Assembly (NCBI GenBank): GCA_017555445.1 | Contig: JAFZGK010000042.1 | Coordinates: 1 to 22,070 of the forward strand | DNA: 22,070 nucleotides | Source: Bacteroidales bacterium | GTDB lineage: Bacteria; Bacteroidota; Bacteroidia; Bacteroidales; UBA932 | Direction: 5' to 3' | Shown here: piece by piece, positions 7,205 to 13,815 of the stretch | Position numbering within the stretch: position 1 is the first letter of the stretch | How the letters are laid out: each line of letters opens with the position of its first letter | Translations under genes and position numbers: made by a program | The notes under the pieces: generated by a model | The model's database searches: none | The model's input: only the letters and a program-made list of their open reading frames with translations | Told to the model about the DNA's origin: nothing

Positions 7205-8566
7205 ATGTTGAAGACATTTTCAATCGGTGGTATCCATCCATCAGACAAGAAGATTTCAAAGGACTGCAAGATCGAAGTCCTTCCTGTTCCTTCAAAGGTA
7301 TTCATCTCTGTAGCTCAGCATCTTGGTGCGCCAGCGACTCCAGTTGTAGCAGCAGGTGACAAGGTGAAGGCAGGACAGGTGATAGCTGAACCGGCAGGTT
7401 TCATTTCAGCTTATGTACATTCATCGGTTTCAGGTACCGTGAAGTCTGTCGGACCTCGCAAGGATCTCGCCGGTAACAATATGACTCACATCGAGATCGA
7501 TGTCGAAGGTGACGAGTGGGCTGAGGGCATTGACCTTACTGATACCCTTGTCACAGCAATTCCTGAAGATAACAAGGCTATCCTTGAGAAGATCAAGATG
7601 AACGGTGTAGTCGGCCTCGGTGGTGCGACCTTCCCTGCACACGTGAAGCTTTGCCCGCCTCCAGGAAAGGTTGCTGAATGCCTCATCCTCAATGGTGCTG
7701 AGTGTGAGCCTTATCTTACTTCAGACAACCGTATCATGATCGAGAGAAGCAAGGAGATCGTGGTAGGTGCAGCAATCATGAAGCAGGTGCTCGGTGGCTG
7801 CAAGACAGTCATCGGTATCGAGGAGAACAAGCCGGAGGCTATTGCGGCAATGTCTGCAGCTGTTGCTGAACTTCAGGCTTCTGCAAAAGGTTATGACGGT
7901 ATCTCAGTCATGTCTCTCAAGAAGAAGTATCCACAGGGTGGTGAGAAGCAGCTTATCGATGCTGTGATGGGCCGTCAGGTGAAGTCTATGGGCCTTCCAA
8001 TTGACGTGGGTGCTGTAGTTCAGAATGTAGCTACATCGCTTGCAGTATATGAGGCTGTCCAGAAGAATATGCCGCTTGTGACCAACGTGCTCACAGTGAC
8101 AGGTGACTGTCTCCCTATGGACAGGCAGCATAACTACAAGTTCCGTATAGGTATGCCGCTTTCATACATCGCTGAATATGCCGGTGGTGTTCCTGCCGAG
8201 GCAGTGAAGATCATCAGCGGCGGTCCTATGATGGGTAAGGCTATCGCAAATCTTGACGCTACTACAGTAAAGGGCTCTTCATCACTCCTTTATCTGACTG
8301 CAGAGCAGACAGTTCGCGGAGTCGAGTCGGCATGTATCCGTTGCGGCAAGTGTGCTGAGGCATGTCCTATGGGTCTTGAACCTTTCCTCCTTCAGAAGTA
8401 TGCGCGCAACTCAATGATGGACGAGCTCGAGGAGAATGCCGTTCAGGACTGTATCGAGTGCGGTTGCTGTCTTTACAGCTGTCCTGCAAACATTCCGCTT
8501 CTTGACATCATCCGTATCGCAAAGGGTGACGTCATCAGAATTATCCGCGGCAGGGCGCAGAAGTAA
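7205..8566 (+). CDS. rnfC: Rnf complex NADH/FMN subunit RnfC
   Basis: The peripheral NAD(H)-interacting subunit of Rnf, 453 aa, related to NuoF. Visible are an N-terminal biotin/lipoyl-like fold (residues 30-80), the glycine-rich nucleotide/flavin loop GVVGLGGATFPAH (134-146), the conserved NGAECEPYLT segment (163-172), and two C-terminal [4Fe-4S] motifs: C377/C380/C383/C387 and C416/C419/C422/C426. It acts on the cytoplasmic face. The gene starts 3 nt after rnfB, and a perfect GGAGG (7192-7196), which lies in the last codons of rnfB, stands 8 nt before its ATG. Confidence 0.96.
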   Translation: MLKTFSIGGIHPSDKKISKDCKIEVLPVPSKVFISVAQHLGAPATPVVAAGDKVKAGQVIAEPAGFISAYVHSSVSGTVKSVGPRKDLAGNNMTHIEIDVEGDEWAEGIDLTDTLVTAIPEDNKAILEKIKMNGVVGLGGATFPAHVKLCPPPGKVAECLILNGAECEPYLTSDNRIMIERSKEIVVGAAIMKQVLGGCKTVIGIEENKPEAIAAMSAAVAELQASAKGYDGISVMSLKKKYPQGGEKQLIDAVMGRQVKSMGLPIDVGAVVQNVATSLAVYEAVQKNMPLVTNVLTVTGDCLPMDRQHNYKFRIGMPLSYIAEYAGGVPAEAVKIISGGPMMGKAIANLDATTVKGSSSLLYLTAEQTVRGVESACIRCGKCAEACPMGLEPFLLQKYARNSMMDELEENAVQDCIECGCCLYSCPANIPLLDIIRIAKGDVIRIIRGRAQK

Positions 8567-8593
8567 AATTGATAACTAAATAACGCAATATTA

Positions 8594-9556
8594 ATGGAAA
8601 GATTAATAGTTTCACCTTCACCGCATCTTCATACAAAGACTTCGACCAAGTCTCTGATGAGGGATGTTGTGATCGCCATGATGCCGGCAGTGATCGTTTC
8701 CATCCTCTTCTACGGATGGTCTGCTCTTGCTGTGCTTGGCGTGAGCGTTGCTTCATGCGTTCTGCTGGAGTACCTCATAACAAAATATCTTCTTAAGAAG
8801 ACCTGTACAATCTGCGATTTCTCTGCAGTTGTGACCGGTGTCCTTCTTGCACTCAACCTTCCGTCGACCACTCCTTGGTGGGTTGTACTCATCGGTGCCA
8901 TCTTCGCTATCGGAGTTGCAAAGATGACCTTCGGCGGTCTCGGACAGAACCTCTTCAACCCTGCAATCGCAGGCCGAGTGTTCCTTCTCATCTCATTCCC
9001 TACCTACATGACTGACTGGACAAGACCACAGGGCTTCATCGGAGGCGGTCTTGATGCACTTTCAGGTGCTACTCCTCTCGGACTTGCCAAGGAAGGCGGT
9101 GTGGCTGCAATCGAGGGCCTCGACTACATGGATATGCTTTTCTATAACATCGGAGGTTCGGCAGGCGAGCTCTCAGCCATCGCTATCCTTCTCGGATTCG
9201 CGTATCTTCTTGTGCGCAGGGTGATCCGTCCATACATCACATTGTCAATCCTTGCTACAGTGGCTGTATTCTCAGGCATCTTCTGGGCAATCAACCCTGA
9301 GCAGTTCACAGATCCTGTGTTCAACCTCCTCACCGGTGGTCTCCTTCTCGGATCTGTATTCATGGCGACTGACTATGTGACTTCACCAATGAGCAACCTC
9401 GGTGGCATCATCTTCGGTGTGGGTATCGGTCTCATCACCATGCTCATCCGTTACTTCGGAGCATATCCTGAGGGAGTATCGTTCGCGATCCTCATCATGA
9501 ACTGCTTCGTTCCTCTCATCAACAAGGTATGTCACACTAAAAAATACGGGAGGTAA
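8594..9556 (+). CDS. rnfD: Rnf complex membrane subunit RnfD
   Basis: Integral membrane flavoprotein of the Rnf complex (NqrB-like), 320 aa, with about nine to ten hydrophobic helices. The covalent FMN site is the DALSGATPLG motif, with T160 as the expected phosphoester-linked residue. Other family marks are FNPAIAGRVF (121-130) and DYVTSP with MSNLGG near residues 260-270. It lies 27 nt downstream of rnfC and 6 nt before rnfG. Unlike its neighbours it has no GGAGG before the start. It forms the transmembrane electron path with RnfA, RnfE and RnfG. Confidence 0.96.
   Translation: MERLIVSPSPHLHTKTSTKSLMRDVVIAMMPAVIVSILFYGWSALAVLGVSVASCVLLEYLITKYLLKKTCTICDFSAVVTGVLLALNLPSTTPWWVVLIGAIFAIGVAKMTFGGLGQNLFNPAIAGRVFLLISFPTYMTDWTRPQGFIGGGLDALSGATPLGLAKEGGVAAIEGLDYMDMLFYNIGGSAGELSAIAILLGFAYLLVRRVIRPYITLSILATVAVFSGIFWAINPEQFTDPVFNLLTGGLLLGSVFMATDYVTSPMSNLGGIIFGVGIGLITMLIRYFGAYPEGVSFAILIMNCFVPLINKVCHTKKYGR
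9549..9553 (+). promoter_or_regulatory. Shine-Dalgarno site for rnfG
   Basis: GGAGG, 9 nt before the rnfG ATG, overlapping the end of rnfD. Confidence 0.65.
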
Positions 9557-9562
9557 GAGATC

Positions 9563-10144
9563 ATGGCAGTAAAATCATCATTCAAGAATATGAGCCTCTG
9601 TCTGCTCGCCATCTGTCTCGTATGTTCTGCACTTCTCGCAGGAGTATACGCGCTTACAGCCGAGCCTATCGCTGCAGCAGCTGCAGCGAAGAATGAGGCA
9701 GCCATCAAGGAAGTGCTTCCTGAGACAGCCGTTACTATCGAGGAAGAGAGAACAGTGGATTTCGAAGGAGCATCTTACGCATACAATCTCGCATATGACG
9801 AGAAAGGTGACGTTGTAGGATGTGCAATCAATGTTGCTCCCGTAGGTTTCGGTGGCCCTATCGCAATCAAGGTAGGCTTTGACCGCAACGGAGTGATCTG
9901 CAATACAAAGGTGCTTTCACAGGCTGAGACTCCTGGTCTCGGTGCAAAATGTGTGGAGCCTTCTTTCTCAGATCAGTTCAAGGGTTGGAATGCTGCAGAG
10001 AAGAGTCTTGCGGTGAAGAAGGACGGTGGTGATGTTGATGCTATCACAGCCTCTACAATCACCTCACGTGCATATGCAGACGGCCTTGCTCTTGCAGTAA
10101 AGGTGTTCAATGCAATCGGTCAGACCCCAATGCCGCTTAATTAA
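9563..10144 (+). CDS. rnfG: Rnf complex periplasmic flavoprotein RnfG
   Basis: A 193-aa subunit with one N-terminal membrane helix (residues 9-31) and a periplasmic FMN-binding domain. The flavinylation motif reads DAITASTITS (159-168), so T165 is the likely FMN-linked threonine; the second position is Ala-Ser instead of the more common Gly-Ala. The conserved ETPGLGAKC (122-130) supports the family. Its Shine-Dalgarno GGGAGG at 9548-9553 lies in the last codons of rnfD, 9 nt before ATG. The stop (TAATGG) overlaps a possible upstream start for rnfE. Confidence 0.94.
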   Translation: MAVKSSFKNMSLCLLAICLVCSALLAGVYALTAEPIAAAAAAKNEAAIKEVLPETAVTIEEERTVDFEGASYAYNLAYDEKGDVVGCAINVAPVGFGGPIAIKVGFDRNGVICNTKVLSQAETPGLGAKCVEPSFSDQFKGWNAAEKSLAVKKDGGDVDAITASTITSRAYADGLALAVKVFNAIGQTPMPLN

Positions 10145-10145
10145 T

Positions 10146-10150
10146 GGAGG
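10146..10150 (+). promoter_or_regulatory. Shine-Dalgarno site deciding the rnfE start
   Basis: GGAGG directly after the ATG at 10144 and 8 nt before the ATG at 10159. Its position favours the second ATG as the true start of rnfE. Confidence 0.65.
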
Positions 10151-10158
10151 ATCAGAAA

Positions 10159-10749
10159 ATGGGAAAACTACAACACATAACTAAAGGTCTGGTTAAGGAG
10201 AATCCTACGTTCGTGCTCCTTCTCGGTATGTGTCCTACTTTGGCCACAACCACATCAGCCGTCAATGGTATGAGCATGGGACTCGCTACTATGTTCGTCC
10301 TCATCCTTTCGAACATGGTGATCTCAGCTATCGCTGCATATATTCCGGATAAGGTGCGTATCCCTTCATACATCGTTGTGATCGCTACATTCGTGACTCT
10401 GCTTCAGTTCGTGATGCAGGCATATGTTCCGGATATCTACGAAACTCTCGGTCTTTTCATTCCGCTTATCGTAGTGAACTGTATCGTTCTTGGACGTGCT
10501 GAGGCATTTGCAAACAAGAATGGAGTTGTGGATTCTGCTCTTGACGGCATCGGTATCGGTCTCGGTTTCACATGCTCGCTCACTCTCCTTGGTCTCGTAC
10601 GTGAGATCCTTGGAAGCGGTTCTGCATTCGGATTCAAGTTCATTTCAGGCGACGGTATCCTTGCTTTCGTACTTGCTCCGGGAGCTTTCATCGCACTTGC
10701 ATACCTTATCGTAGTATTCAGAAAGCTGACTTCAAAGAAGGCTGAGTAA
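10159..10749 (+). CDS. rnfE: Rnf complex membrane subunit RnfE
   Basis: Six-helix integral membrane subunit (196 aa), a sister of RnfA with inverted topology; the two together hold an intramembrane [2Fe-2S] centre. The expected cysteines are C25 in LLGMCPTLATTTS and C108 in LIVVNCIVLG. I chose the ATG at 10159 because GGAGG stands 8 nt before it and the product then begins MGKLQHITKGLVKENP, like homologues. An ATG at 10144 overlaps the rnfG stop and would add five residues (MEDQK); in that case the GGAGG would be inside the gene. It is followed by rnfA after 17 nt. Confidence 0.94.
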   Translation: MGKLQHITKGLVKENPTFVLLLGMCPTLATTTSAVNGMSMGLATMFVLILSNMVISAIAAYIPDKVRIPSYIVVIATFVTLLQFVMQAYVPDIYETLGLFIPLIVVNCIVLGRAEAFANKNGVVDSALDGIGIGLGFTCSLTLLGLVREILGSGSAFGFKFISGDGILAFVLAPGAFIALAYLIVVFRKLTSKKAE

Positions 10750-10754
10750 AGTAA

Positions 10755-10759
10755 GGAGG
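10755..10759 (+). promoter_or_regulatory. Shine-Dalgarno site for rnfA
   Basis: GGAGG, 7 nt before the rnfA ATG, in the 17-nt gap after rnfE. This one is intergenic, so it cannot be explained by coding constraint. Confidence 0.75.
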
Positions 10760-10766
10760 AATAATT

Positions 10767-11369
10767 ATGGTAGAATATATACTTATCATCATTTCAGCGA
10801 TATTCGTAAATAATATCCTGCTTTCACAGTTCCTTGGAATCTGTCCGTTCCTCGGCGTTTCCAACAAGCTCAGCACAGCGGCAGGTATGTCAATGGCTGT
10901 ATGCTTCGTGATCACACTCGCGACAGTCGTGACTTATCTTCTCAACAATCTTCTCGTGGCGTTCGGTCTTGAGTTCCTTCAGACCATTTCGTTCATCCTT
11001 GTGATCGCTGCCCTCGTGCAGATGGTGGAGATTGTACTCAAGAAGATCAGCCCTGCGCTTTATGCTTCACTTGGTATCTTCCTTCCGCTGATCACTACAA
11101 ACTGTGCTGTCCTTGGTGTGGCTCTTACAGTGGTGCAGAAGTCATCTCCATTTGCAGCAGCTGCCGACGGAATGTTCAACCTCGGTGAGGCTGTCGTATA
11201 TGCTTTCGCTACTTCACTCGGTTTCGGTCTTGCAATGGTGCTTTTCGCTGGTCTCCGTGAGCAGCTTGCACTCAACGACGTTCCTAAGGCATTCAAGGGC
11301 ATTCCAATCGCTCTTGTAACGGCAGGTATTCTTGCAATGGCCTTCATGGGATTCTCAGGACTCGTATAA
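10767..11369 (+). CDS. rnfA: Rnf complex membrane subunit RnfA
   Basis: Six-helix integral membrane subunit, 200 aa, paralogous to RnfE. The paired cysteines for the intramembrane iron-sulfur centre are C26 in [13 protein letters not shown] and C113 in [10 protein letters not shown]. The opening [10 protein letters not shown] is the family signature. Its ribosome site GGAGG at 10755-10759 is 7 nt before ATG. The stop overlaps the start of a 64-residue gene (TAATG), so that small protein should be made with RnfA. Confidence 0.96.
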   Translation: MVEYILIIISAIFVNNILLSQFLGICPFLGVSNKLSTAAGMSMAVCFVITLATVVTYLLNNLLVAFGLEFLQTISFILVIAALVQMVEIVLKKISPALYASLGIFLPLITTNCAVLGVALTVVQKSSPFAAAADGMFNLGEAVVYAFATSLGFGLAMVLFAGLREQLALNDVPKAFKGIPIALVTAGILAMAFMGFSGLV

Positions 11370-11563
11370 TGACCGCAGCGGAATATTTCGAGCTGGGGCA
11401 GGAGCTCCGCAGAAACAGGAAATTCGGAGAGGCGATCAATGCCTTCATGGCTGCCGCAGCCTCTCCAGATGTTTCTGAAGACATAAAACGAAGATCCCTA
11501 GCATCGGTAGAACTGATACAGGAGATCAACGGATTTGTAAACACCGACCTTATGAACCCATAA
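11369..11563 (+). CDS. Small TPR-like protein at the end of the rnf operon, function unknown
   Basis: 64-aa acidic/basic helical protein with no membrane segment or signal. Residues 3-36 (AEYFELGQELRRNRKFGEAINAF...) fit a single tetratricopeptide-like helix pair, followed by another helix (SEDIKRRSLASVELIQEING). It overlaps the rnfA stop by one base and is the last gene before the terminator, so it is co-transcribed and probably coupled to rnfA. The terminator stem begins inside its last codons and includes its stop codon. I do not recognise a characterised homologue; an assembly or regulatory partner for the Rnf complex is possible by context only. Confidence 0.75.
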   Translation: MTAAEYFELGQELRRNRKFGEAINAFMAAAASPDVSEDIKRRSLASVELIQEINGFVNTDLMNP

Positions 11564-11577
11564 GGTCGGTGTTTTTT
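11541..11577 (+). terminator. Rho-independent terminator of the rnf run
   Basis: Perfect 12-bp stem ACACCGACCTTA (11541-11552) and TAAGGTCGGTGT (11561-11572), 8-nt loop, then a T-run. The stop codon of the 64-aa gene is the first three bases of the right arm, so the last codons are shared with the terminator. Confidence 0.93.
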
Positions 11578-11579
11578 GT

Positions 11580-11587
11580 TATATTTG
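11580..11587 (+). promoter_or_regulatory. Promoter -7 element for the DUF1593 lipoprotein
   Basis: TATATTTG matches TAnnTTTG, 23 nt before the ATG at 11611 and immediately after the preceding terminator. No good TTTG at -33 is seen; that region is occupied by the terminator hairpin. Confidence 0.55.
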
Positions 11588-11610
11588 CATGAAGCTTAAT
11601 CTGTTTTCTT

Positions 11611-13170
11611 ATGAAAAATATCCGAATCGTCTGTAGTGTCCTTATGTTTCTGGTCTTAGCATCTTGTCATGCCAACAGGCAGGATGCTACTAATGACAAG
11701 CCAAGGGTGATTGTTACATGTGACCCCGAACTTGATGATAACAATTCACTGATCCGTTATGTTTTGTATTCTTCCGGTTTTGATACGGAAGGAATCATTT
11801 ATGCCAGCAGTCAGTTCCATTGGAAAGGGGATGGTAAGGGCACGACACAATATATTCCCGGTCGTGAGTATGCAAGACCTGATAGAGATCTGGGACCTCA
11901 GACCAGCTGGAGATGGGCAGAAGGGGAGAGGTTCATCGACGATATCATAGAGGCTTACGAGAAAGTGTATCCGAATCTTAAGGTCCATGACCCAAACTAT
12001 CCGACACCCGATCATCTCAAGTCTTTGATAAGAGTAGGAAATGTTGAGTTCGAGGGTGATATTTCACACGATTCACCAGGATCCGACCTTATAAAGCAGG
12101 TCCTTCTTGATGACGATTCTCGTCCTGTATTCATTCAGGTGTGGGGCGGTCCCAGCACAGCTTCGCGTGCCCTCAAGTCTATTCAGGAAGAATATGAAGG
12201 TACGCCTGAATGGGAAGCAATAAGGGCAAGAGTATCAGCTAAAGCAAAGTTCTGCCTCTCCGGACATCAGGACCAGACATATAAAGAATATGTTCAGGTG
12301 TATTGGCCACAGGTGGAGTCAGTATCTTTTGATATAGGAGTCGCCAATCTGGGCTATGGTGCGAGGAATGCGGTTCCTAATATAAAGGATACAATATATT
12401 TTTCAGCTGCATGGACTTCTGAAATGATCAAGTCACAAGGCATCTTAGGAGATATGTATAGAGTCTGGGGTGATGGAAAGCAGATGTCTAAGGACGATTT
12501 TACAGATTATTTCGGTCTTTCAGGCTATTCTGCTCAAGAACTCATATCTATGGGATATTGGGTCTGGACGCCACCGCAGCCATATGGTAACTTTATCAGT
12601 GAAGGTGATACTCCTTGTTATCTGAATCTTATAGATAACGGTCTGAGAGCACATGAGTCTCAGGAATATGGCGGATGGGCTGGAAGAAGAAAGTCAAATT
12701 CGGACCATGTGGATATTCTTGATTTCAGCAATCAGTTCATTTTTGATACAATGGATTCCATGTCACATAAATCTGACAATCATCCGGAGTATCCGGATTA
12801 TATACCTGCTATACAGAATGATTTTGCTGCAAGAATGGCATGGTCTGCTACTTCAGAGTTCTCTGCTGTAAATCATAATCCTGTAATTACCGGTCCTTAT
12901 GCTCTGGATGCGTCGGCAGGAGAAACAATTAAGATAAGGACCAGGGTAAAGGATCCTGACAGAGATTCGATGGTGTTCAGCTGGACACAGCATAAGGTCG
13001 GAAGTCATAATGGAGAAGTCCGGATTGAAGGCGCAGATAGCATGTCTCCATCAGTCAAGATTCCTTCTGATGCCAAGTCAGGAGATGTTTTTCATCTTAT
13101 CATGACAGCAGAAGATAATGGTCAGCCAAGCCTTGTCAGATATCACAGGACTGTGATTACCGTCAGGTAA
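11611..13170 (+). CDS. DUF1593 / Sde182-like nucleoside-hydrolase-fold lipoprotein
   Basis: 519-aa predicted lipoprotein: basic start, hydrophobic core and lipobox LASC with C19 as the lipid-modified residue. The main domain (about 30-360) is of the DUF1593 type, which has a nucleoside-hydrolase-like fold; the Asp cluster D38-x3-D42-D43 (CDPELDDNNS) corresponds to the Ca-binding motif of nucleoside hydrolases. Conserved QVWGGPSTASRAL follows at about 175. The C-terminal 90 residues (NHNPVITGPYALDASAGETI...) resemble the beta-sandwich found at the end of cellulose-binding Sde182 proteins. Likely role: surface or periplasmic glycan/nucleoside-type hydrolase, substrate unknown. It stands alone with its own promoter. 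Codons are more AT-rich and varied than in the rnf genes. Confidence 0.85.
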   Translation: MKNIRIVCSVLMFLVLASCHANRQDATNDKPRVIVTCDPELDDNNSLIRYVLYSSGFDTEGIIYASSQFHWKGDGKGTTQYIPGREYARPDRDLGPQTSWRWAEGERFIDDIIEAYEKVYPNLKVHDPNYPTPDHLKSLIRVGNVEFEGDISHDSPGSDLIKQVLLDDDSRPVFIQVWGGPSTASRALKSIQEEYEGTPEWEAIRARVSAKAKFCLSGHQDQTYKEYVQVYWPQVESVSFDIGVANLGYGARNAVPNIKDTIYFSAAWTSEMIKSQGILGDMYRVWGDGKQMSKDDFTDYFGLSGYSAQELISMGYWVWTPPQPYGNFISEGDTPCYLNLIDNGLRAHESQEYGGWAGRRKSNSDHVDILDFSNQFIFDTMDSMSHKSDNHPEYPDYIPAIQNDFAARMAWSATSEFSAVNHNPVITGPYALDASAGETIKIRTRVKDPDRDSMVFSWTQHKVGSHNGEVRIEGADSMSPSVKIPSDAKSGDVFHLIMTAEDNGQPSLVRYHRTVITVR

Positions 13171-13206
13171 AATATGTGGTATGTGGCAGGAGGTAAGAAA
13201 AAACTA

Positions 13207-13237
13207 TTTGAGAAATGCCTCTGTTTTCTTACCTTTG
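13207..13237 (+). promoter_or_regulatory. Promoter of the small outer-membrane-type protein
   Basis: TTTG at 13207-13210, exactly 19 nt spacer, then TACCTTTG at 13230-13237: a full match to the Bacteroidetes primary sigma promoter. The leader to the ATG at 13279 would be about 35 nt and AT-rich. An 11-bp inverted repeat (13191-13201 with 13224-13234) encloses the -33 box and overlaps the -7 box. Confidence 0.85.
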
Positions 13238-13278
13238 TTAAAACGCGAATGAATATATTAACCAAAATCTAACAAATT

Positions 13279-13743
13279 ATGAAGAAAATCATTCTTATCG
13301 CAGCAATGGTACTTGGTTTTGCAGTTGCTGCTTCAGCTCAGCCAAGAGCAATCGGTGTACGTGTAGGTAATGGTGGTGAAGTCAGCTACCAGCATTCTAT
13401 GGGAAGCAACTTCCTTGAAGTTGATGGAGGTCTTGGCCTTGGCTTCGACGGCGTTTTCAATGTAGGTGCTACTGGTATCTATAACTTCATGATCGCTCAG
13501 CCATCATGGACTCCAAGAGGTGAGTGGGGTTTCTACGCAGGTCCAGGAGCAGGTGTGGGTCTCGGTCTCGGTGATGCTAACTACCTCAATGTTTCTGCTG
13601 CAGGTATGGTAGGTCTCGAGTATTCGTTCTGGTTCCCTCTCCAGCTTTCTCTTGACTTCCGTCAGCATATCGGAATCGGCTTCGGTGGTGCTGGTCTTCA
13701 CACTCCATCAAGCGTAGCTCTCGGTATCCGCTACAAGTTCTAA
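13279..13743 (+). CDS. Small predicted outer-membrane beta-barrel protein
   Basis: 154-aa exported protein. The signal peptide is residues 1-20 (MKKIILIAAMVLGFAVAASA, cleavage before Gln). The mature part has alternating hydrophobic/polar strands rich in Gly and aromatics and ends in YKF, with the terminal Phe typical of outer-membrane barrels folded by BAM. About eight strands would fit the length. Biased codons and a full-consensus promoter suggest strong expression. Function unknown; it could also be a small opacity-like porin or adhesin. Converges on the GH3 gene with a shared terminator between them. Confidence 0.75.
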   Translation: MKKIILIAAMVLGFAVAASAQPRAIGVRVGNGGEVSYQHSMGSNFLEVDGGLGLGFDGVFNVGATGIYNFMIAQPSWTPRGEWGFYAGPGAGVGLGLGDANYLNVSAAGMVGLEYSFWFPLQLSLDFRQHIGIGFGGAGLHTPSSVALGIRYKF

Positions 13744-13766
13744 TATTATAAAAGATTATTAAAAAA

Positions 13767-13794
13767 GCGGTCGGTTCAGAAATGAACCGACCGC
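13767..13794. terminator. Bidirectional terminator between convergent genes
   Basis: Perfect 12-bp stem GCGGTCGGTTCA / TGAACCGACCGC with a GAAA tetraloop on the plus strand. On the minus strand it is followed by TTTTTTAATAA, a strong terminator for the GH3 gene; on the plus strand the tail (TTGTCATTT) is weaker, serving the barrel gene. Confidence 0.9.
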
Positions 13795-13815
13795 TTGTCA
13801 TTTATGGGAATCAGA

